Assembly (NCBI GenBank): GCA_023392205.1
Contig: JAEVZN010000305.1
Span: forward strand, 1-7,821
DNA from: Pseudomonadota bacterium
GTDB lineage: Bacteria; Pseudomonadota; Alphaproteobacteria; Rhizobiales; Xanthobacteraceae
Reading direction: 5' to 3'
Length of the DNA: 7,821 nucleotides
The position numbers and the translations under genes are program-made. Shown here piece after piece: positions 1-5,328 of the stretch (position 1 is the stretch's first letter; each line of letters starts with the position of its first letter). The notes under the pieces were generated by a model, which saw only the letters and a program-made list of their open reading frames with translations, was not told where the DNA came from and ran no database searches.

Positions 1-1
1 C

Positions 2-529
2 GCCCGGCCGCTGACCCACCCCGATGCCGGCATCCGCATCGCGCTGGTGCGCGAATTGGCGCGCGGCGCCGGCATGGGCGGCATGGTCGGCGGTCAACTG
101 CTCGATCTGGCCGCCGAAGGCCGCTTCGATGGCGATCGCCCGGTGCAGGACGAGCAGGCCGTGGTGACAATGCAGGGCATGAAAACCGGTGCGCTTCTGC
201 ATTTCGCCTGCATCGCCGGCGCCATCCTTGGCCAGGCGGAGACCGCCGAACAAGCGGCGTTGTCGCGCTTTGGTCATTCGGTCGGCGTGGCCTTCCAGAT
301 CGCCGACGACTTGCTCGATGTGGAAGGGGATGCCGAAACCGTCGGCAAGGCGACCGGCAAGGATGCCGCCATCGGCAAGGCGACGCTGGTGTCGATCCTC
401 GGCATCGATCAGGCCCGCGCCCGGCTGGCCCAATGCGTCACCGACGCAGAGGCCGCTTTGGCCGTGTTCGGCAGCCGTGCCGGCGTGCTGATCGAGACCG
501 CCCGTTTCATTGCCGACCGCAAGAGCTGA
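2..529 (+). CDS. ispA: Farnesyl diphosphate synthase (polyprenyl synthetase), 3' part only
   Basis: This is the C-terminal part, about 175 codons, of a short-chain trans-prenyltransferase. The family condenses isopentenyl diphosphate with dimethylallyl and geranyl diphosphate to make farnesyl diphosphate in the cytoplasm, feeding quinone, undecaprenol and hopanoid synthesis. The reading frame is open from the first bases, so the true start and the first Asp-rich motif lie outside the window; the GTG at 47 is an internal valine codon. Visible hallmarks are GMVGGQLLDL (codons at about 86-115), the MKTGALLHFA segment with its conserved Lys-Thr, the second Asp-rich motif IADDLLD (298-318) that binds Mg-diphosphate, and the C-terminal GKATGKDAAIGKATLVS stretch typical of IspA. 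It ends with TGA at 527-529. No clear terminator follows before the adaptor gene 120 bases on. Confidence in the family is high; product chain length (C15) is inferred from IspA-like sequence. Confidence 0.93.
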   Translation, partial: ARPLTHPDAGIRIALVRELARGAGMGGMVGGQLLDLAAEGRFDGDRPVQDEQAVVTMQGMKTGALLHFACIAGAILGQAETAEQAALSRFGHSVGVAFQIADDLLDVEGDAETVGKATGKDAAIGKATLVSILGIDQARARLAQCVTDAEAALAVFGSRAGVLIETARFIADRKS

Positions 530-568
530 ACGGCGCTTAACCGACTGACGCAACGGCCCTTTTCTCTG

Positions 569-599
569 CCTTACGGTGCGATCTCTCTAAAACGTAAGG
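569..599. promoter_or_regulatory. Inverted repeat upstream of the adaptor gene, possible operator
   Basis: CCTTACG (569-575) and CGTAAGG (593-599) form a perfect 7-bp inverted repeat with a 17-base spacer, 51 bases before the adaptor start codon. Half-site centres about 24 bp apart are compatible with a dimeric repressor or activator on one face of the helix. A run of five T (603-607) lies four bases after the right arm, so a weak ispA terminator is an alternative, although the large loop and short stem argue against that. No convincing -35/-10 pair was found around it. Confidence 0.35.
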
Positions 600-649
600 T
601 GATTTTTCGTCCCGTTGCGCCTACATGACGGCGTGAGGGGTAAGACCGT

Positions 650-2296
650 ATGCGCCGACTGCCGACCATAGCCTTGTTGATCGCCGCCATCGGCGGCGGC
701 GGTTATTACCTGTTCTCGGACTGGACCAGCGCCCCCGCGGAGAGTGCCTACCGGACAGCGCGCGCCGAACCGGGCGAGATCGTCGCCACGGTCAACGCGA
801 CCGGCACCATCAATCCGACCACCACCGTGATTGTCGGCTCGCAATTGTCCGGGCAGGTCGTGGAGATCCTGGCCGATTACAATTCCGAGGTGGCGGCCGG
901 ACAGGTCGTGGCTCGTCTGAACAAGGATCAGATCCGCGCCAGACTCGATGCCGCGCGCGCCGACCTCGCGCAGATGCGTGCGCAGAAGCTCGTCACGCAG
1001 GGACAGATCGAGAAGGTGCGCGCCGAAACGGAAAAGGCCCGCGCCTTCCAGGCAGATATGGAAGCGCAGGTCATGCGCAACGAGGCGCTGCTCGCCGACA
1101 CCGAACGCAGCTTCAGCCGGCAGACCGAGTTGCGATCGCGCGGCTTTGCCGCCGAGGCAGCGCATGAGACCGCCCGCGCCACCCGCGATGCGCAGGCCGC
1201 GGCGCTCAATTCCGCGCGCGCCCAGGTCAATTCCGCCAAGGCCGCCCTGCTTGCGCTGGCCGCCGACCTGCAGGTTGCGCAAGGCAATCTGGAAGCGGTG
1301 GCCGCACAGATTACCCAGCGCGAAGCCGCCGTGCGGCAGATCGAAGTGGATCTGCGCAACACCGATATCCGCTCACCTGTCTCCGGTGTGGTCGTCCAAC
1401 GCAATGTCGAGCTCGGGGCCACCGTGGCGGCCTCATTGCAGGCGCCGGAATTATTCCGGATCGCCGACGATCTGCGCAAGATGGAGATTTCCGCCAATAT
1501 CGACGAGACCGATGTCGGGCGCATCCAGCCCGGTCAACGCGTCACCTTCAACGTCAACGCATTTCCGGGACGCACCTTCGAAGGCGCCGTGAAGCAGGTG
1601 CGGCTCGGGTCGCAGACCGTGAACAATGTGGTCATCTACACCACCATTATCTCGATCGAGAACCCGCGCCGCGAATTGCTGCCCGGCATGACCGCCAATC
1701 TGCGCATCGAGACCGACCGGCGTGGCGACGTCATTCGCATTCCCAATGCCGCCCTGCGCTGGCGCCCGCCGGCCGCCACTGCAGCAACAGAGACGACGCA
1801 GCCAGCGCCTGGACGGCCTCCCGCGCGAGCCGGAGGTGCGGCGCGCAGCAATATGGCCGAATTTCTCGAAAGCGTAAAAGCCGAGCTCAAGCTTACCGCC
1901 GATCAGAGCAAGGCTGTCGATGAAAGTGTCGCTGAGATGCGTCGCGGCTTCATGGGCATGGCCGGTGACGAAGATCAGTCCGCGCGCCGCGAGCGCGCGC
2001 GCAACTTGCGCAAGGATCTCGAGGACAGGATTGCCGGTATCCTCACCGAAGCGCAGCGTCCGGGCTTTGCTGCCATCCGCGAGCGGTTCGCGGATAGCGG
2101 CGGCAGGCAGGCGCAATCGGCGCGCGTTTTCGTGCTGGGCGCAGACAGAAAGCCGCAGGCCACCGCGATCCGCATCGGCGTGACCGATGGGGCTCAAACG
2201 GAAGTGCTATCCGGCCTCGATGCCGGCAGTGAAGTGATCGTTGGCGGTGGGCCGCGCACAGCGCCCGCATCGCGCGGGCCGCGTTTCGGATTCTAG
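650..2296 (+). CDS. MacA/HlyD-family periplasmic efflux adaptor with an embedded LTxxQ (Spy/CpxP-like) domain
   Basis: A 548-residue membrane-fusion protein of the MacA type. Such adaptors bridge an inner-membrane pump and a TolC-like outer-membrane channel. Residues 5-22 are an uncleaved-looking hydrophobic anchor with no lipobox Cys. Residues 40-90 and 237-262 are the two lipoyl half-motifs (SQLSGQVVEI; SPVSGVVVQRNVELG). Residues 91-236 form a long Ala/Gln/Arg-rich coiled-coil hairpin, clearly longer than I recall for E. coli MacA. Residues 268-365 are the beta-barrel (RIADDLRKMEI, LLPGMTANLRI). The membrane-proximal domain starts at IPNAALRW (364-371) and resumes only at ARVFVLGADRKP (491-502), ending with LSGLDAGSEVIVGGG (520-534). 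Between them lies a Pro/Ala linker and a helical insert with LTADQ (415-419) and LTEAQ (465-469), the paired motif of Spy/CpxP proteins. The ATG is preceded by GAGGGG (635-640), nine bases away. No macB, RND or TolC gene is adjacent, so its pump partner is unknown. Confidence 0.92.
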   Translation: MRRLPTIALLIAAIGGGGYYLFSDWTSAPAESAYRTARAEPGEIVATVNATGTINPTTTVIVGSQLSGQVVEILADYNSEVAAGQVVARLNKDQIRARLDAARADLAQMRAQKLVTQGQIEKVRAETEKARAFQADMEAQVMRNEALLADTERSFSRQTELRSRGFAAEAAHETARATRDAQAAALNSARAQVNSAKAALLALAADLQVAQGNLEAVAAQITQREAAVRQIEVDLRNTDIRSPVSGVVVQRNVELGATVAASLQAPELFRIADDLRKMEISANIDETDVGRIQPGQRVTFNVNAFPGRTFEGAVKQVRLGSQTVNNVVIYTTIISIENPRRELLPGMTANLRIETDRRGDVIRIPNAALRWRPPAATAATETTQPAPGRPPARAGGAARSNMAEFLESVKAELKLTADQSKAVDESVAEMRRGFMGMAGDEDQSARRERARNLRKDLEDRIAGILTEAQRPGFAAIRERFADSGGRQAQSARVFVLGADRKPQATAIRIGVTDGAQTEVLSGLDAGSEVIVGGGPRTAPASRGPRFGF

Positions 2297-2400
2297 AGCC
2301 GTTCCGGCTTTGATAGAATCTAAGCTGCGGCTCTTGCTTATTGTTTTGACGCGTTTTCTTCACGCGAACCGGTTTCCACTTCGCTCGAAAACGCTCTGAA
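2295..2400. repeat. Composite palindromic intergenic repeat, Rhizobiales type
   Basis: Two adjoining palindromic units. Unit 1 (2295-2334): outer arms AGAGCCG (2295-2301) and CGGCTCT (2328-2334), with inner arms GCTT/AAGC (2307-2310, 2322-2325) and GAT/ATC (2312-2314, 2318-2320) around an AGA loop. Unit 2 (2351-2394): GCGTTTTC (2351-2358) and GAAAACGC (2387-2394), with inner GCGAA/TTCGC (2364-2368, 2380-2384) around ACCGGT. I recall closely similar unit-2 sequence between genes in Bradyrhizobium and Rhodopseudomonas; that is memory, not a search. The arm of unit 1 begins inside the adaptor's TAG stop (2294-2296). Unit 1 followed by T-rich sequence may also end adaptor transcription. Repeat status cannot be proved from a single copy. 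Confidence 0.65.
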
Positions 2401-2437
2401 CCCGCCCTGAGGCCCCTCTTGCCCGGCGACGCATAAC

Positions 2438-2467
2438 AAAAAGCTCCGGCCAACCGACCGGAGCTTT
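2438..2467 (-). terminator. Rho-independent terminator for the actS-actR operon
   Basis: AAAGCTCCGG (2440-2449) and CCGGAGCTTT (2458-2467) form a perfect 10-bp stem with an 8-base loop. Read on the - strand, the stem is followed directly by a T run (complement of A 2438-2442), the canonical intrinsic terminator layout, and it sits 32-61 bases beyond the actR stop codon. On the + strand the hairpin ends CTTTCC, with a poorer U-tract, so it could act on the converging adaptor transcript only weakly. Confidence 0.85.
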
Positions 2468-2470
2468 CCA

Positions 2471-2491
2471 AAATTACGCTGCGGGCAGCGT
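2471..2491 (-). terminator. Second, gene-proximal hairpin after actR, probable tandem terminator
   Basis: ACGCTGC (2476-2482) and GCAGCGT (2485-2491) form a perfect inverted repeat separated by two bases, which would fold as a short GC-rich hairpin with a tight loop. On the - strand it is followed by AATTTTGG, a modest T-tract. It starts 8 bases past the actR stop codon and would act ahead of the stronger hairpin at 2440-2467. The T-tract is short, so it may be a 3' stability hairpin rather than a full terminator. Confidence 0.5.
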
Positions 2492-2498
2492 CCAGTGT

Positions 2499-3065
2499 CT
2501 AACGCGGTGCCCGCTTGGCGAGGATGCGCTGCAGAGTACGCCGGTGCATATTCAACTGGCGCGCTGTCTCCGACACGTTGCGACCGCACAATTCATAGAT
2601 GCGCTGGATATGCTCCCAGCGGACACGATCGGCCGACATCGGATTTTCCGGCGGCTCGGGCTTCTGCCCCTCGATCGAGAGCAGGGCATTGATGACATCG
2701 TCGGCATCGGCAGGCTTGGCGAGATAATCAACGGCACCGATTTTCACGGCATTCACCGCCGTCGCGATATTGCCGTAGCCGGTGAGTACAATTCCGCGCG
2801 CTTCGGGACGCCTGCGCTTTAAGGCGGAAATCACGTCGAGGCCGTTGCCATCGCCGAGCCGCATATCGACCACCGCATAGGCCGGCGCAGAGCGCTCGAC
2901 CTGCATCAGTCCTTCCGAAACGGATTCAGCGGTTGTGACGGAGAAACCCCGTCCTTCCATTGCGCGTGCCAGACGCAGCAAAAACGACTTGTCGTCTTCG
3001 ACGATCAATAGCGAGCGCTCGGCGGGAAGTGGCCGATCGGTGCTCGTAGCCGGTGTCACGTCCAT
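2499..3065 (-). CDS. actR: ActR/RegA/PrrA-family redox response regulator
   Basis: A 188-residue DNA-binding response regulator, the usual length for RegA/ActR/RegR. The receiver domain spans about 18-130. It has the acidic pocket E23-D24-D25, phospho-acceptor D67 (AVVDMRLGDGNG), switch residue T95 in LTGYG, and K117 in LAKPAD. A proline hinge (PEPPENP, 136-142) leads to the effector domain at 146-186, which carries the Fis-type helix-turn-helix NVSETARQLNMHRRTLQRIL (163-182), nearly invariant in this family. The partner kinase ActS is encoded just upstream; 33 bases separate the genes, and GGAG about 9 bases before the ATG is a good ribosome site. In relatives (Rhodobacter RegA/PrrA, Sinorhizobium ActR, Bradyrhizobium RegR) this regulator controls photosynthesis, nitrogen and carbon fixation, respiration or acid tolerance in response to redox state. 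Which of these targets apply here cannot be read from the window. The gene ends in TAG next to two hairpin terminators. Confidence 0.96.
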   Translation of the reverse strand: MDVTPATSTDRPLPAERSLLIVEDDKSFLLRLARAMEGRGFSVTTAESVSEGLMQVERSAPAYAVVDMRLGDGNGLDVISALKRRRPEARGIVLTGYGNIATAVNAVKIGAVDYLAKPADADDVINALLSIEGQKPEPPENPMSADRVRWEHIQRIYELCGRNVSETARQLNMHRRTLQRILAKRAPR

Positions 3066-3098
3066 GAGAATCTCCGTGGCCCCCTGCGATGCACTTAT

Positions 3099-4436
3099 TT
3101 AGGCGTTGAGGGCCCTCGACTCAAGTTCTGGCGCGCTGAATTCGAACGCAATTCGTGGCCAGCGGATCGCGACCACGGCCCCGCTGTCCGGGGCCGCGCG
3201 ATTCATGAAGGTCAGTTTGGCGCCGCTGCGTTCCAGCAGCGTCTTCGCGATAAAGAATCCAAGACCCATCCCTGTCTCGCCGCTCGCATACATGCGCCGC
3301 AACCTGCGGCTGCGCACATAGGGTTCACCGATCCTGCCAATGACTTCGGGGCCAAAGCCCGGACCATCGTCGCTGATCACGACAGAGACCTCTTCCCCGG
3401 TCCAGTCGGCGGAGATTTCCACGCGGTTGCGGGCAAAATCCACGGCGTTTTCAAGCAGGTTACCCAGTCCATAGAGAATTGCCGGATTGCGCGCCGTCAT
3501 CGGAGAGCCCGGTCCCGGCGGCAATTTCACATCCACCGTGATCCCGAAATTGCGATGCGGCTCGGCAACTTCCTGCAGCAAAGTGGCGAGCGGCAGCCGG
3601 TCGAACGGCTCCCCCTCGGCCTGCAATTCGTTCAGCTTGGACAGAATGTCGCGGCAGCGCTGTGCCTGTTCCCGCAGCAATCGCACATCTTCCGCATGGG
3701 TCGATTGCGGATCCATCTCGCGTTCAAGTTCGCGTGCGATGACGGAAATAGTGGACAGCGGAGTTCCAAGGGCGTGCGCCGCTGCCGCCGCCAGACCGTC
3801 GAGCTGGGTGAGATGCTGCTCGCGAGCGAGCACGAGTTCGGTTGCGGCCAGCGCGTTAACCAGCTGCCGGGACTGCTCGCTGATCTGCCACGCATAGATG
3901 CTGATGAACAGGATCGCGAGCACGATCGATGACCACACCCCGATCATGTAGGTATCGGGCAGAACCGGCATGGGACCGTAGGCTTCCGACCATGGCAACG
4001 GCTCATGGAAGAAGACGAGCAAGGTCGCGCAGGCAATGGCAAACATGCCAAGCGCCATGGTCATGCGCGCCGGCAAGGCCGTGGCAGACAGAAGCACCGG
4101 CCCGAGGAAGAAGAACGAGAAGGGATTGTCCAGCCCGCCGGTGAGATACATCAGCACCGCAAGCTGAAGAATATCGAAGGCCAGCAGCCAGGCCGCACGG
4201 CTTGGCTCCAGACGCTGCGCCTGCTGGTAGAGAATACGCAGCGCGATATTGAGCCACGCCGACAGCGTGATCACCGCCAGGCATTCCCAGATCGCCAGAT
4301 CGAACTCGAAGCCGAAATAGACAATCAGGATCGCTGCGGTCTGTCCGAGTACGGAGAGCCAGCGCAGGCGCACGAGCGTATCGAGCCGCACATTGCGGCG
4401 CGGCATGGGGAGGCGTTCGATATCGACGGAATTCAT
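3099..4436 (-). CDS. actS: ActS/RegB/PrrB-family redox-sensing histidine kinase
   Basis: A 445-residue inner-membrane sensor kinase. Six hydrophobic segments (roughly 27-47, 50-70, 83-99, 107-121, 126-143, 165-183) form the sensor, including the GGLDNPF motif (100-106) linked to quinone sensing in RegB. A short coiled linker leads to the dimerisation domain with phospho-acceptor H221 in AAAAHALGTPLSTI. The redox cysteine of the family is present as C261 in QRCRDIL. The ATPase domain has the N box GNLLENAVDFA (325-335), G1 DDGPGFG (356-362) and G2 GETGMGLG (386-393). H221 is followed by Ala rather than the acidic residue usual in HisKA kinases (HELGTPL in RegB as I recall it), which could alter kinase or phosphatase balance. 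It is the first gene of a two-gene operon with actR. No Shine-Dalgarno motif precedes the ATG; Met11 is a possible later start but also lacks one. Confidence 0.96.
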   Translation of the reverse strand: MNSVDIERLPMPRRNVRLDTLVRLRWLSVLGQTAAILIVYFGFEFDLAIWECLAVITLSAWLNIALRILYQQAQRLEPSRAAWLLAFDILQLAVLMYLTGGLDNPFSFFFLGPVLLSATALPARMTMALGMFAIACATLLVFFHEPLPWSEAYGPMPVLPDTYMIGVWSSIVLAILFISIYAWQISEQSRQLVNALAATELVLAREQHLTQLDGLAAAAAHALGTPLSTISVIARELEREMDPQSTHAEDVRLLREQAQRCRDILSKLNELQAEGEPFDRLPLATLLQEVAEPHRNFGITVDVKLPPGPGSPMTARNPAILYGLGNLLENAVDFARNRVEISADWTGEEVSVVISDDGPGFGPEVIGRIGEPYVRSRRLRRMYASGETGMGLGFFIAKTLLERSGAKLTFMNRAAPDSGAVVAIRWPRIAFEFSAPELESRALNA

Positions 4437-4442
4437 CGGCGC

Positions 4443-4470
4443 ATTTTATCGGGACCCGCCCGGTTCACAA
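4443..4470 (-). promoter_or_regulatory. Candidate sigma-70 promoter of actS, possibly giving a leaderless mRNA
   Basis: On the - strand, TTGTGA (complement of 4465-4470) and TAAAAT (complement of 4443-4448) are separated by 16 bases. They match four and five of six positions of the TTGACA and TATAAT consensus. Only six bases lie between the -10 box and the ATG of actS, so transcription would begin at or next to the start codon. The absence of any Shine-Dalgarno sequence in that spot fits leaderless translation. Confidence 0.45.
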
Positions 4471-4503
4471 ACTGCGCCACTTGCGCACATCCCGTCCAGA
4501 CAT

Positions 4504-4540
4504 GGCGCCGATTTCAGGCCTTGCAAGGCGTCGTGGCGCC
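4504..4540. promoter_or_regulatory. Palindromic cluster in the actS/ABC divergent region, possible operator
   Basis: GCCTTGCAAGGC (4518-4529) is a perfect 12-bp palindrome, flanked by two copies of the palindrome GGCGCC (4504-4509 and 4535-4540). It lies between two divergently transcribed units, 44 bases before the ABC ATPase start and 82 bases before actS, the usual place for a shared operator. I did not find a good match to the RegA/RegR box here. In GC-rich DNA short palindromes also arise by chance. Confidence 0.25.
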
Positions 4541-4572
4541 GGGCACATCAGGTCCACATCAGATCGCCAGCC

Positions 4573-5328
4573 ATGACCTTCTCCCCGCCCGCCATCGCCG
4601 CCGACCGGCTTGTGAAGACCTATAAGGGCGGCCCGGCGGTGAAGGGTGTGAGCTTTGCGCTGGCCACAGGCTCGGTCACGGCTCTGCTCGGCGGCAATGG
4701 GGCGGGCAAGACCACCACCATCGCCATGATCATGGGCCTCGTTGCGCCGACATCGGGAACCGTCAGCGTGCTGGGAGCCCGGATGCCGCAGGAGCGCTAC
4801 CGCGTCCTGCACCGGATGAATTTCGAAAGCCCCTATGTCGACATGCCGATGCGGCTCACCGTGCGGCAGAATCTAACCGTGTTCGCGAAACTCTACGGCG
4901 TGCCGGCGCCGGTCGAACGGATCGCAGCTTTGGCCAGCCAGTTCGACCTTACCGCCTTCATAGACCGGCCGAGCGGCAAGCTCTCGTCGGGCCAGAAGAC
5001 CCGCGTCTCGCTCGCCAAGGCGCTGCTCAATCATCCGGAAGTGCTGCTGCTGGACGAGCCGACCGCCTCGCTCGATCCCGACACCGCCGACTGGGTGCGC
5101 GCGGAAATCGAGAAATATCGCGCGCAACAAGGCGCCACCATCCTGCTCGCCTCGCACAACATGCGCGAGGTGGAGCGTCTCTGCGATCGCGTCATCATGC
5201 TGCGGAGCGGCGAGATCGTCGACGACGCATCACCGGACAAATTGCTGGCGCGCTATGGTCGCGAGACGCTTGAAGATGTCTTTCTGGATATCGCGCGCGG
5301 CCGCCGCAACGCACAGGATATGTCATGA
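4573..5328 (+). CDS. ABC-2 type exporter, ATP-binding subunit
   Basis: A 251-residue ATPase that would power the membrane protein encoded next. Motifs in order: Walker A GGNGAGKT (40-47), signature LSSGQ (137-141), Walker B VLLLDEP (157-163), D-loop SLD (166-168) and switch His195 in LLASHNM. The C-terminal MLRSGEIVDD and LEDVFLDIARGRR segments are typical of DrrA/NodI-like exporter ATPases. The Q-loop region reads NFESPYVDMPMRL (83-95), with Glu/Ser where most ABC ATPases have Gln; I recall similar NFxSPYVD sequences in some ABC-2 ATPases, so this may be a subfamily trait. I chose the ATG at 4573 because the family's first beta strand (ADRLVKTYKGGPAV) follows at once; the frame is open further upstream but that extension overlaps actS and looks non-coding. 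The Shine-Dalgarno signal is weak. It overlaps the permease by ATGA. The substrate is not evident. Confidence 0.93.
   Translation: MTFSPPAIAADRLVKTYKGGPAVKGVSFALATGSVTALLGGNGAGKTTTIAMIMGLVAPTSGTVSVLGARMPQERYRVLHRMNFESPYVDMPMRLTVRQNLTVFAKLYGVPAPVERIAALASQFDLTAFIDRPSGKLSSGQKTRVSLAKALLNHPEVLLLDEPTASLDPDTADWVRAEIEKYRAQQGATILLASHNMREVERLCDRVIMLRSGEIVDDASPDKLLARYGRETLEDVFLDIARGRRNAQDMS

Noticed and set aside
625..636. Tiny ATG-ACG-GCG-TGA frame just before the adaptor gene
   Set aside because: Three codons with no ribosome site; expected by chance.
587..1282. Long - strand open frame opposite the adaptor gene (231 codons)
   Set aside because: It lies antisense to a clear adaptor sequence, is Gly/Arg-rich, shows no known motif and is the usual mirror frame of GC-rich coding DNA.
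1451..2197. - strand open frame of 248 codons opposite the adaptor
   Set aside because: Antisense shadow of the adaptor's C-terminal half; no recognisable domain or ribosome site.
4472..4490. RegA/RegR-box-like sequence GCGCCACTTGCGCAC in the actS promoter
   Set aside because: Compared position by position with the RegR box consensus as I recall it, there are too many mismatches on either strand to call autoregulation.
4393..4572. 60-codon upstream extension of the ABC ATPase frame
   Set aside because: It overlaps the actS start and divergent control region, and homology to the ABC family starts only after the ATG at 4573.
4005..4625. + strand open frame of 206 codons across the 5' part of actS and into the ABC gene
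   Set aside because: Arg/His/Gln-rich composition with no motif; it overlaps a well-supported kinase on the other strand.
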